Assembly (NCBI GenBank): GCA_916988195.3
Contig: CAKASQ030000019.1
Span: 1 to 51,369 of the forward strand
Reading direction: 5' to 3'
Length of the DNA: 51,369 nucleotides
DNA from: Oscillospiraceae bacterium
GTDB taxonomy: Bacteria > Bacillota > Clostridia > Oscillospirales > Oscillospiraceae
Within the stretch, counting starts at the first letter, position 1; each line of letters begins with the position of its first letter. The notes under the pieces are model-generated. The model saw only the letters and a list, made by a program, of their open reading frames with translations, made no database searches and was not told where the DNA came from. This document shows positions 27,384 to 34,497 of this stretch, piece by piece. A program made the position numbers and the translations under genes.

Positions 27384-29168
27384 TTACTGAACAACGAATT
27401 TCAGGACTGTCACAAATGCATCCTCTGTGTCATTCTGCGTGATAATCTGATAGCTCGCGCTTCCGCTTGCCAGATTCACAGTAAGCGGATACATTGTTGT
27501 CGAGCTTGTCTCACGGATGTCTTCGCCATTCAAGAAGACATGTTCTTCAGCCGAGTAAATATAATAAGTTACGGCGGTATTTGCAGCAACGGTAATGACC
27601 TTTTCGCTGACATTGTTTACGTCGCTCAAAACATTACCGCTTGCATCGGTTACCATGAGATCAGTAGTTGCTGCGCCAGCACCTTTTTTGACCGCCCTGT
27701 GGGAGCCGAGAACCTCAGTGGAGCTTTCGCCCATGATGCCGTTCATCTGCTGCACGCCGGTGTAAACACGGACGTAGCGGACAGCTTCGAGCTGCTTGGG
27801 CGAGCCGTCTTTGTTCACAGCCCACGACAGATCCATCGGGTCGCCGTTGCTGGTGGTGTTGCTGGTTCTGCCCGTGGTGTACGGGTTGACCTGCACGTTG
27901 CTGCGCAGTCCGTTCGGATGGCAGTCCACATAGCCGAACAGGAAATCGTCCGGAGCCGTGGAGTTGCCGCCGCTGGTGGTCTTCGGAACAACCAGCTTCA
28001 CGCCCTTGAGCGTCAGCTCGGCCGGCGTGGTGTCCTTTGCCTTGTAGGAGCCGAAGGATTCCAGATCAAGACCGGGCAGCTGGGGGACCAGACCGTTCAA
28101 AGAAGTCGACAGACCGTTGAGCGCGACGAAGTAGTTGTTGTACAGCGGGAAGTAGCTGTGCTTGTGCCAAGCATTGATGGCAACCGTGCCGCTCTCCGTT
28201 GCTTCGGCGCTGGTCGGACGGAGCTTGTAGGTAGAGGCGTAAGGAACCGCGACGCCGTTTGCACCGGTCTCTTCGCTTTCAGCAGCTTCGGGGTGCGTAT
28301 AGGTCGTGGAATAATCCCAGATCGCGTAGCCCTTATCCGTGGTTTCGGGGCGATAGTGCAGGCTGCCCGCGAGATCATACCAGTTCTCGCCGTCCAGAGA
28401 AACCTGAACGCAGCCCGGCTCTGCCCAAGTGCCCATCGCATTGCCATAGAGGATGAAGTCGACGCCGTAGGCGTTGTCCGGATCGTTGTAGATGCCGCCC
28501 GTGACATTGCCGGCCTCGTCCTTGGCCGGAACACCGAAGTCCAGAACCACATAACCGCCGAACGCGCCAAGGGAAACGCCGGTGGTCACATAGCCCTCGA
28601 CCAGACCCTTGAGCTTGTTGCTGTTCGTTGCGGTGAACGGGCCGCCCCAGCCGGAGCCGTTCGCGCCTTCGTTCATGAACTGACCAGCCGCGGGCAGATA
28701 CGCCACGAGACCCTGACCCGCAACCTGTGCGGTCGGTCTGGGAACATCGATCATGCACTGACCGGCAACGCCGTCGCGCGTGATTGTGATGTCCGTCTCG
28801 TCGCCGCAGAGCTGCACAGCGCCGTAGCCGTACTTCGCGTTCTGCTCGCCCTCGGTGTTGAAGGCGAAAGCTGCGGAGTTGGTGGTAGTGACCGTGACGG
28901 AATTTACGTCAAAGTTCGTGCCGTCCGCGTTGCTGAAGATCAGAGAGAAGCCCTGCGGCATCTCGTGATCCGTGACCGGGGCGAGCGTTGCCGAGCGGCC
29001 GCTGCCGGAGAGCGTAAGCCCCTCGACGGTGGTGGACACCTGCACCGTCAGATTGAAGTCGGTGAAGGTGTAGCTGCTGTAGGTGTCGCCGGTGTCCGCT
29101 GCAAAGGCGCTTGCGCCCAGCGCGAAAACCATGACAACAGCCAAAAGCATTGCCAAATACTTTTTCAT
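27384..29168 (-). CDS. secreted beta-rich surface protein, first gene of the cargo cluster
   Basis: A 594-residue exported protein. I chose the ATG at 29168 because GGAGG lies 7 nt upstream and it begins a clean signal peptide (MKKYLAMLLAVVMVFALGAS, cleavage after AFAA). The centre has a motif common in bacterial surface proteins: YVVLDFGVPAKDEAG, DNAYGVDFILYGNAMG, AEPGCVQVSLDGENWYDLAG and a later YVRVYTG. This suggests a lectin/sandwich-type domain. There is no anchor motif; the C-terminus is a beta-sandwich ending VLKFVVQ. Its stop lies 53 bases before the giant SLH gene, so the two are probably co-transcribed and co-assembled. The ligand is unknown. Confidence 0.83.
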   Translation of the reverse strand: MKKYLAMLLAVVMVFALGASAFAADTGDTYSSYTFTDFNLTVQVSTTVEGLTLSGSGRSATLAPVTDHEMPQGFSLIFSNADGTNFDVNSVTVTTTNSAAFAFNTEGEQNAKYGYGAVQLCGDETDITITRDGVAGQCMIDVPRPTAQVAGQGLVAYLPAAGQFMNEGANGSGWGGPFTATNSNKLKGLVEGYVTTGVSLGAFGGYVVLDFGVPAKDEAGNVTGGIYNDPDNAYGVDFILYGNAMGTWAEPGCVQVSLDGENWYDLAGSLHYRPETTDKGYAIWDYSTTYTHPEAAESEETGANGVAVPYASTYKLRPTSAEATESGTVAINAWHKHSYFPLYNNYFVALNGLSTSLNGLVPQLPGLDLESFGSYKAKDTTPAELTLKGVKLVVPKTTSGGNSTAPDDFLFGYVDCHPNGLRSNVQVNPYTTGRTSNTTSNGDPMDLSWAVNKDGSPKQLEAVRYVRVYTGVQQMNGIMGESSTEVLGSHRAVKKGAGAATTDLMVTDASGNVLSDVNNVSEKVITVAANTAVTYYIYSAEEHVFLNGEDIRETSSTTMYPLTVNLASGSASYQIITQNDTEDAFVTVLKFVVQ

Positions 29169-29635
29169 TTGAGTTCCTCCTGTTTTGATTTTTCTCCGTT
29201 TTCCTTTTGCCCGCGCAGCCGGGATATTCTGCGCGGAACGCACATTCTTTTCCGCTTCTCCCGTGCGACCTGAGAAGCGGCTTTATCTAACGGCGGACGG
29301 GGGTCGCCGCTAAATACGTTGTTTACACGCTACAAAAACAGTATCGTTTCCTGTGCTCCCACGCGCCCATGTGGTGACCACGTTTTCCACTCCCTTGGCG
29401 CGCTCTTATCGTCGCGGCGCTTCCCCGAAAGCAGTATCCTTTCCTGCTGCAGCTATTCAGTTGTTGATGCGATTCATCTATGCGACGGGCAAAGGCCCGA
29501 TGGTCTCGTTCGTCCCCCGGCTCTGTGTTCCCAATACAAAGCCGGGGGCTGCGCAAAAAGCGCCGGTTTCATCTCAGGGGGAGATATGAAACATGTATGT
29601 GCAGATCCGTTCCCACACGGATTGCATACTATATA
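29169..29635 (-). promoter_or_regulatory. long structured leader of the surface-protein cluster
   Basis: 467 bases with no gene, read toward the signal-peptide gene at 29168. On the minus strand there are a 12-bp GC-rich stem with one mismatch (29537-29548 with 29514-29525), a CGGGC-CTTT-GCCCG hairpin (29486-29499), a GTGG-TCA-CCAC hairpin inside a longer GCGCGCC/GGGCGCGT stem, and two near-identical 15-mers (29339-29353 and 29432-29446, one difference) 93 bases apart. This looks like a folded RNA or tandem regulatory element. It does not match cobalamin, c-di-GMP or T-box consensus motifs that I can recall. Confidence 0.5.
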
Positions 29636-29926
29636 TTATTGTGCGGCTTCTTCCGCTGGCTGCCGGGCAGCTTCCTGCGCCGCCCGCGCCTTTTCCTTTT
29701 TTGCGGCAATTGTCGCCGCGTGCTCCTGCCGGAACAGATTGGTTTGCTTTTTGTATTCTTCTTTGAATTCTTTCGTCTTTCGTGGGTTGACCCCTTCCGG
29801 GAATTTAACGCCGCTCGATTGCAGCGCGTGAAGCGTCCTTGCGCTGACCTTCTGGTCGAGCCATACATCGCCGCGGAACCGCTGCCCTTTGCCCTGAAAC
29901 TGCTTTTTCCCTTTATTCGCTGCCAT
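29636..29926 (-). CDS. small basic protein of the HNR cluster
   Basis: A 96-residue, very basic protein (MAANKGKKQFQGKGQRFRGD...). A central SARTLHALQSSGVKFPEGVNPRKT is followed by a coiled coil FKEEYKKQTNLFRQEHAATI and an Ala/Glu-rich end. The EEYxxQ heptad-like motif is shared with the two genes upstream, so the cluster encodes related C-termini. GGGAG precedes the ATG. It is the last of four overlapping or adjacent small genes (31106 to 29636). Nucleic-acid binding is likely from charge; no known family recognised. Confidence 0.65.
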   Translation of the reverse strand: MAANKGKKQFQGKGQRFRGDVWLDQKVSARTLHALQSSGVKFPEGVNPRKTKEFKEEYKKQTNLFRQEHAATIAAKKEKARAAQEAARQPAEEAAQ

Positions 29927-29929
29927 CCT

Positions 29930-30235
29930 TTACAACTCCCTTCCTTCAAATTCTGAAAGGGGAGTTTCGGATTCATTTTTTGCCGACGCTTTGGCGGCGT
30001 TTTTATCTCTTGCTTCGGCTCGATGTTGGTTCCGCTGCTCGTTGCGCTCTTTTCGGACACGATCTCTTTCGGCGCGTTCCTGCTTATATAGCTCTTCCTG
30101 CCGCTTGTATTCCTGATTGTAGTGAAGATAGCGTTCACGAGCTGGGAAACGCTCCAGCGCTTCTCGGGTGCGCTCTTTGATTATATTTTCTATCCAGCGC
30201 TGCCCATCAAAGCGATTTCTCGCGCCGCCGCTCAT
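29930..30235 (-). CDS. small charged coiled-coil protein of the HNR cluster
   Basis: A 101-residue protein with N-terminal RNRFDGQRWIENIIKERTRE and a long, highly charged coiled coil (YLHYNQEYKRQEELYKQERA...). The ATG overlaps the upstream stop (ATGA) with GGAGG 6 nt away, so translation is coupled. The QEYKRQ motif matches EEYERQ and EEYKKQ in its neighbours, suggesting a shared interaction surface. No family recognised; RNA or DNA binding is a reasonable guess from the basic composition. Confidence 0.65.
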   Translation of the reverse strand: MSGGARNRFDGQRWIENIIKERTREALERFPARERYLHYNQEYKRQEELYKQERAERDRVRKERNEQRNQHRAEARDKNAAKASAKNESETPLSEFEGREL

Positions 30236-30702
30236 TTGGAACCTCCGGCTGCGGCTGCTATCGCTGCTTTTTTTGCGCGCTTTTTAGCGGATTTCTGCTC
30301 CCGTCGGTCGGCTTTTGCTTTTTTCTTTCGAGCTTCTTTGTCCTTTACATGCTGTTTTGATTGACGCTCATATTCTTCCTGAAAGATTGCCGTGCGTTCC
30401 AACGGCAGCGCACTTACGGCTGTACCCTTGCAGTTCATATAGCCGCTGTAATTCAGCGCTTCTACCCACGAGCCAAATCGAAGCGCCAGTAAATCGCCGC
30501 CGATAACCTCAGATTGCGCAGGAATATGCCCCAGCTCTTTTTTGCATTGCCGTAGGTAGCGAGCAAGTTCTTCTCGGGAATCGTGTTGATGTGCAAGGAT
30601 AAATTCAATATTTTTTCGGGAGATCGCCACACGCACGCTTTCATTCATGCGCTTGTCGTGCAGAGCCTGATTGTCTCGATCTCGGAACGGTTTGCCTTTC
30701 AT
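30232..30702 (-). CDS. HNR-motif protein with basic coiled-coil tail (paralogue 2)
   Basis: A 156-residue protein. Residues 25-90 match the homing-endonuclease-associated repeat (HNR) pattern, a small helix-turn-helix: ELGHIPAQSEVIGGDLLALR then FGSWVEALNYSGY. The upstream gene encodes a clear paralogue with the same block (RKNxxFIL-HQ-D ... GHxPA..EVIGGD.L..RF.SW..AL). The C-terminus is a lysine-rich coiled coil (EEYERQSKQHVKDKEARKKK) ending in poly-Ala. There is no nuclease motif. The ATG overlaps the previous stop and has GGAGG. HNR modules bind DNA in phage and intron proteins, so DNA or RNA binding is inferred. Confidence 0.72.
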   Translation of the reverse strand: MKGKPFRDRDNQALHDKRMNESVRVAISRKNIEFILAHQHDSREELARYLRQCKKELGHIPAQSEVIGGDLLALRFGSWVEALNYSGYMNCKGTAVSALPLERTAIFQEEYERQSKQHVKDKEARKKKAKADRREQKSAKKRAKKAAIAAAAGGSK

Positions 30703-31106
30703 GCCCGTACCTCCTTGGTACAGGCTGCATCCGCCCTTTGAAGCTGCGAATCTAACGCCGCATAAAGGTCGCGCACGATTTTTCGATTTGCAAACGGCGG
30801 CGGGTTTTTAAGGTTGGCAGATACTGAGCCGCTATAAAAGCTGCGGAGAGCTTTCGGCCATGATTCAAAACGGTATTCTAAGAAATCACCGCCGATTACT
30901 TCTACTCGCGCGGGCGGATGCCCGATGTCTTCCATGCAGGCTTTCAGGTAAGCGCTGAGCTGCTCTAATGTGTCGTTCTGGTGGTCGAGTATGAACTGGG
31001 TATTTTTCCGCGCGATGATACGCCGGGCGAGCTCCAGCGTCTGCTTGCCTGGCTCGTCTGTCTGGTTCGGCTGCCGGGGTTGAAGCAGCTGTTCTTCATC
31101 GTGCAT
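30699..31106 (-). CDS. HNR-motif protein (paralogue 1), first gene after the structured RNA
   Basis: A 135-residue protein with an acidic/Gln-rich N-terminus and an HNR-like block at about residues 28-90: ARKNTQFILDHQNDTLEQLS, DIGHPPARVEVIGGDFLEYR and FESWPKALRSFYSG. It shares this block closely with the next gene but lacks the long basic tail. AGGAGGG precedes the ATG. It begins 72 bases downstream of the terminator of the structured RNA locus, so the RNA may be its leader or an independent transcript. Function unknown; DNA/RNA binding inferred from HNR similarity. Confidence 0.72.
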   Translation of the reverse strand: MHDEEQLLQPRQPNQTDEPGKQTLELARRIIARKNTQFILDHQNDTLEQLSAYLKACMEDIGHPPARVEVIGGDFLEYRFESWPKALRSFYSGSVSANLKNPPPFANRKIVRDLYAALDSQLQRADAACTKEVRA

Positions 31107-31177
31107 AATGGTAGCCCTCCTATCCTAATTTTGCTCAAAATATCCCTGCAAAGGCATATTTTGGGTTCCGCAAAAGC

Positions 31178-31224
31178 AAAAAAGGCGCTGATTTATCCTT
31201 CTGATGAGAAGGTAAACCGGCGCC
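31178..31224 (-). terminator. intrinsic terminator closing the structured RNA
   Basis: On the minus strand GGCGC ... CCTTCT-CATC-AGAAGG ... GCGCC, followed by TTTTTT (31183-31178). The inner 6-bp and outer 5-bp helices plus GTTTA/TAAAT pairing make a strong, well-formed terminator. Confidence 0.85.
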
Positions 31225-31583
31225 CGTGCTGCGGCGATAGGATCATCGTGCTATCTACCACCGTTTTTACCAACTTTCCGCATTTCATGGAACATAACCA
31301 GACAGCTTCCATGCGGGTGAAGACAGCGATTCTTCTGACTTGGACTATAGGCGCATATTGCGCCCGCGCTCTGGCTCCTACCTTCTCATGGGGCGAACCC
31401 ACAATGGCGGTCTTTCGACCACGCAGCCCACAGATAAAACGCTGCCTAACGCTTTCCTGCGGATTACTTTAGAGCCTTGCTCATCCTTACAGCTCCGGGC
31501 GAGCTAACCATATGTACGCCAATACATATGGCCTTCCTCTTTCGTCATGGGCTCAGTATGAGCCGCGACCCATGACTACACAT
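31178..31583 (-). ncRNA. about 400-nt structured RNA of unknown class
   Basis: No credible gene occupies this stretch, but it is full of perfect minus-strand hairpins. These are a 9-bp stem with 6-nt loop (31508-31531), an 8-bp stem enclosing a possible GGCTC/GAGCC stem (31544-31576), a GGTC-GAAA-GACC GNRA tetraloop (31409-31420), a GGG-TTCG-CCC tetraloop near 31390-31400, GGCGCA-loop-TGCGCC (31350-31364) and a 7-bp stem 31286-31292/31307-31313. It ends in an intrinsic terminator, and a promoter-like TTGACA lies just upstream. It does not resemble RNase P, tmRNA, T-box or group II domain V in the motifs I can check. Boundaries are estimates. Confidence 0.68.
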
Positions 31584-31589
31584 CTTCAG

Positions 31590-31618
31590 CCGATAAAAAC
31601 TCCGTATGAAATTGTCAA
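31590..31618 (-). promoter_or_regulatory. putative promoter of the structured RNA
   Basis: A minus-strand TTGACA (31618-31613) with a 17-nt spacer to TATCGG (31595-31590). The -35 is perfect and the -10 weak. It would start the RNA near 31583, just before the first large hairpin. Confidence 0.5.
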
Positions 31619-31680
31619 ATTGCAATTGTACACTGCCTTTGAAATACGCCATACTAACAATCGAGCATGTGCGTTGCGGT

Positions 31681-31705
31681 TTTCCCAAAGTGTCATGCTT
31701 TGAGA
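31681..31705 (-). repeat. left inverted repeat / recombinase core site
   Basis: A 25-bp repeat exactly matching 33075-33099 in inverse orientation. Its centre is CAAAG-TGTCATG-CTTTG: 5-bp arms around a 7-bp spacer, the layout of a tyrosine recombinase crossover site. Confidence 0.9.
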
Positions 31706-31782
31706 TACACCGATCAATTTTCGCTGACATACCAAGGCATTAGGCGGTTTGTCGAGTAGAACCGTTGACGGCGAATAGGCTT

Positions 31783-32913
31783 TTACGCGCCGAAGCTCAT
31801 GCATACAGCATTCTCAATCACACGCCGCTTGGTCTCAATAGACGGATGGACGTACAATCTAAGCGTGGTCTGCACATCGACATGACCGAGAATCTCGCTG
31901 ACACTCTTACTGTCTGCGCCTGTTTCGATGCAGCGTGTGGCGAATGTGTGCCGTAAAACATGAAAATTTCGTCGCTGGATGCCGCAGCGCTTCTGAAAAC
32001 GGTCGAAGAAATAACGAAGTGTGCGCGGCTCCATCGGTTTATCCACACGCCCTGTCAGCACATATGCATCTTCTGGGAGCCCGCGAACCGCATCCTTGAG
32101 GCAGCGCAGCAGACCAGTTGTAAGCGGGATTGTCCGCTTTGAGGCATCGCTCTTGGGGCTTTGCACCAGCAGTTTTGTTTTCTGGCCGATCTGGATTCGC
32201 TGGGCAGACTGCTGAATTTCAATCGTACTTGCCAGAAAATCAATATCGGATACCCGCAGCGCACAAATTTCACCGATCCGCATCCCGGCGCACAGTGCCA
32301 ACACGATTGCAAGATTTTTTCTGTCGGGTGTATTTTGCATTTCTGTTTCCATCCGCTGTATCTCTGGTGCGGAAAAGGTGCGCACGCGCTTTTGCTTATA
32401 CGTCGGCAGCGACATATTGAGCGCGTCCGCGTACACATGCAGCTCTCTCTGCGCGAATCGGAGTGCACTTTTTATCAAAACTGCGAGGTCACGCACACTT
32501 TTCTCGGAAAGCGCACCGCCTGTCCGCAGATTTCCGCTCCTGCGCTTCTCCCAAAGATACGCAGAAAGCTCTTTCGCCGTCAGAGTGCATACCCTTCGCT
32601 TGCCGAGACGGGGAAGGACGTGAAGATCGATCACGGTTTTATATCTGGCATAGGTGGATTGCTTGACATCTATCTGCTTCAGAAAAAGCTCAAAAAGCTG
32701 ATTTACCGTCAAATCAGATTGCCCGATACCCGGCGGTTCGGACTCTGAGACGCTTGCTTGCAGACATTCCCGTATTTTGGACTGAACCTCAGTGCGGCTT
32801 CGACCATAGACGGAAATATATCGTGCGCGGCCATCCGGTTTTCTTCCGCAGATATACCGTCCCTCCCAGCGCCCATCCCGGCGCTCATAGATGTTCTCGC
32901 CTGTGTTTGACAA
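31783..32913 (-). CDS. tyrosine recombinase (probable DNA invertase)
   Basis: A 376-residue integrase-family protein. The N-terminus has an AP2-like arm-binding domain (ERRDGRWEGRYICGRKPDG). A SAM-like core-binding domain (LTVNQLFELFLKQIDVKQST) follows, and the catalytic domain shows Arg in GMRIGEICAL, H-x-x-R in HVLRHTFATRC, LGHVDVQTTLRLY and the Tyr nucleophile in RLYVHP. I chose a TTG start at 32913 because AAAGGAGG lies 6 nt upstream; the longer frame to 33051 has no such site and crosses a promoter-like region. ICE integrases look alike, but here the gene lies between inverted core-like repeats, and serine recombinases are available for integration. I therefore favour an inversion role. 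Confidence 0.88.
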   Translation of the reverse strand: MSNTGENIYERRDGRWEGRYICGRKPDGRARYISVYGRSRTEVQSKIRECLQASVSESEPPGIGQSDLTVNQLFELFLKQIDVKQSTYARYKTVIDLHVLPRLGKRRVCTLTAKELSAYLWEKRRSGNLRTGGALSEKSVRDLAVLIKSALRFAQRELHVYADALNMSLPTYKQKRVRTFSAPEIQRMETEMQNTPDRKNLAIVLALCAGMRIGEICALRVSDIDFLASTIEIQQSAQRIQIGQKTKLLVQSPKSDASKRTIPLTTGLLRCLKDAVRGLPEDAYVLTGRVDKPMEPRTLRYFFDRFQKRCGIQRRNFHVLRHTFATRCIETGADSKSVSEILGHVDVQTTLRLYVHPSIETKRRVIENAVCMSFGA

Positions 32914-33010
32914 GAGAATCCTCCTTTCGCTGCTGTTTGAAATAGAATTACAAATATACTGTTGTGACGCAAATTTTCGGCTTTTTGTTTGGGAATTATA
33001 ATGTTTGAGA

Positions 33011-33038
33011 TTGACAATTTGGCATGTTGCTGTATAAT
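33011..33038 (+). promoter_or_regulatory. near-consensus outward promoter in the invertible segment
   Basis: TTGACA (33011-33016), 16-nt spacer, TATAAT (33033-33038): both hexamers are perfect. It reads rightward across the repeat at 33075. No plus-strand gene follows in this orientation, which fits an 'off' or antisense state. Confidence 0.8.
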
Positions 33039-33074
33039 GAAATTGAAACAAGATCGATTTTTTTCATTATTTTT

Positions 33075-33099
33075 TCTCAAAGCATGACACTTTGGGAAA
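33075..33099 (+). repeat. right inverted repeat / recombinase core site
   Basis: An exact 25-bp inverse copy of 31681-31705. It lies 37 bases downstream of the outward promoter, so the promoter would stay intact after strand exchange. Confidence 0.9.
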
Positions 33100-33181
33100 T
33101 TTACGACGCCGGTACTTTTTATTCTATTTGTATTTTATCATGTTTTATTGCAGGTGAAATTTTCAGCTTGCAGTTGCATGT

Positions 33182-33214
33182 AAAAAAGAAGGATGCCCTT
33201 GCCGGGCATCCTTC
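33182..33214 (-). terminator. intrinsic terminator after the metallopeptidase gene
   Basis: An 11-bp perfect stem (33188-33198 with 33204-33214, 5-nt loop) followed on the minus strand by CTTTTTT. It ends transcription from the right before the invertible segment. The rest of 33100-33335 and of 32914-33010 holds nothing further that I can support. Confidence 0.88.
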
Positions 33215-33335
33215 ACGTTTCGTTCAGGTTAAATGCAAAGATGCCAACTGTTGCGAGGTATCGCTTCTATTCCATGCTCATGTGCGTATCTGACTGGTCT
33301 CTCGTGGTTGGAAATTTTGGTTATACTTTTCGATT

Positions 33336-34388
33336 TCATTCGACTGAGAAATTTCTCGATGAGAGCGCTTCAAAATACGCATACGTTTCCGGCGTCAGCT
33401 CCTTGAGCAGCGCCAGCGTCCGCGTATTGCCAGAACACCAGTACGCGAAGAACTCCGCGAAGTATTCGAGACTGCTGCTCTTTGCGTGTTCACTCATCGG
33501 CGCGTTTGCCGCTTCCAGCTCGTACAGGCGGTCGTGTTTCTCCGGGAAGCCGAGCAGGGAGTCGTAAAAATGCCCGAATTCATGCAGCGTCGCGCCGAAC
33601 TCGGAAACGTAGATGCGGTTCTCGCTGAAGACAGTCGCGCCAATGCAGTTGACGCCGAGCTGCTGACCGAGGTTTGCCGTATAATTGCCGTCTATGACGT
33701 ATGTCCAGCCGTTTTCGTTGAACGCATCGAGGATCGGCTGCGGCACTTTCCGGACTTCCAGCAGGAACTTGTTCGCGCTGCACTGCATCCGGTTCTCGAT
33801 CGTAACCGGCGTATCGGGCGGCGTAACAGTCAGGTTCCGCGTCAGGACGGCATGAAGAAGCTGCGCAGCTTCGGCGCGTGTAACGAGTTCCGCTGCCGTC
33901 TTATTTTCAGCACAAAGCCCAAACGCTTTTCCGACGCGCAAAGCATTTTCGCTGTCGGACAGCCAGTCCAAACCGTAAAGCGTCGCGTCGTAAAGAGGAA
34001 TCTTCATCGCCGCAAAGGCGCTTAAGTAGAGTTCGCCGCGGCAGATAAAGCCGGTTTCGTCGCCAATCGCGGTCGGCTGCAGCCATGCCTTACGGACGGC
34101 AGTCTGGACAGCGTTTGCGCTTACTTCCTGCCAGGACGTGCCTTCCGGTTCTTCCTCCAGCGCACGGCAAATCATCGTCGCCAATTGGCTGACCGTGATT
34201 CTCTCGTCCGGCGCGAATCTGCCGGATGCCGTACCTCTCAGGATGCCAGCATTGGCAAGGTACGAAACGGATTCCGCATAGACCGCTTTCTCCGGCACAT
34301 CCGTAAAGTCCAAGGAAAAAGCAAAAGCCGGTACCGTCAGCACCATCGACAGCACCAGCAGGATGGATATGAACTTGAACTTTCTCAT
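33336..34388 (-). CDS. SLH-anchored zinc metallopeptidase (ATLF-like)
   Basis: A 350-residue exported protein with a signal peptide (MRKFKFISILLVLSMVLTVP, cleavage near AFA). Three SLH repeats occupy about residues 27-185; the first is canonical (FTDVPEKAVYAESVSYLANA) and the later two are degenerate. The C-terminal domain resembles anthrax-lethal-factor-like peptidases: TLHEFGHFYD at 268-277 gives the HExxH zinc site (His269, Glu270, His273), and SLEYFAEFFAYW at 307-318 supplies the downstream acidic ligand. GGG lies upstream of the ATG. It should sit on the wall and cleave a nearby protein. It is the last gene before the switch, and the outward promoter runs antisense to it. Confidence 0.85.
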   Translation of the reverse strand: MRKFKFISILLVLSMVLTVPAFAFSLDFTDVPEKAVYAESVSYLANAGILRGTASGRFAPDERITVSQLATMICRALEEEPEGTSWQEVSANAVQTAVRKAWLQPTAIGDETGFICRGELYLSAFAAMKIPLYDATLYGLDWLSDSENALRVGKAFGLCAENKTAAELVTRAEAAQLLHAVLTRNLTVTPPDTPVTIENRMQCSANKFLLEVRKVPQPILDAFNENGWTYVIDGNYTANLGQQLGVNCIGATVFSENRIYVSEFGATLHEFGHFYDSLLGFPEKHDRLYELEAANAPMSEHAKSSSLEYFAEFFAYWCSGNTRTLALLKELTPETYAYFEALSSRNFSVE

Positions 34389-34497
34389 AAAATGCTTCCC
34401 TTCTTGATTTCAAATTTCTTCTTTCTGTATTATTTCTCAGCTAGAGTTGATCCTTCAAGCTACGCCGTGGTGTCGCGGCGCTGGTGACAGCAAATGT

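Larger units (their letters stand above)
31681..33099. other. predicted invertible segment (recombinase plus outward promoter)
   Basis: Two exact 25-bp inverted repeats (31681-31705, 33075-33099) enclose a tyrosine recombinase gene and, at the right end, a plus-strand promoter (33011-33038) that points out across the right repeat. Inversion would move the promoter to the left end, pointing into the structured RNA, the HNR genes and the surface cluster. The present orientation points it toward the 3' end of the metallopeptidase gene, antisense. Inversion itself is inferred. Confidence 0.72.

Noticed and set aside
29320-29560. Cobalamin riboswitch before the surface cluster
   Set aside because: It was suggested by the transcobalamin-like proteins, but the conserved B12-box and GCCACTG core are not present, nor are the c-di-GMP GEMM motifs.
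31178-31583. Group II intron, RNase P or T-box RNA
   Set aside because: No domain-V-like AGC/GAAA hairpin pattern, no RNase P GAGGAAAGTCC core and no T-box AGGGTGG sequence were found on either strand.
31783-32913. Tyrosine recombinase as the ICE integrase with flanking repeats as attL/attR
   Set aside because: The two repeats are inverted, not direct, and enclose only the recombinase gene. A full serine recombinase is present at the element's left end. Inversion fits better, although an integration role is not excluded.
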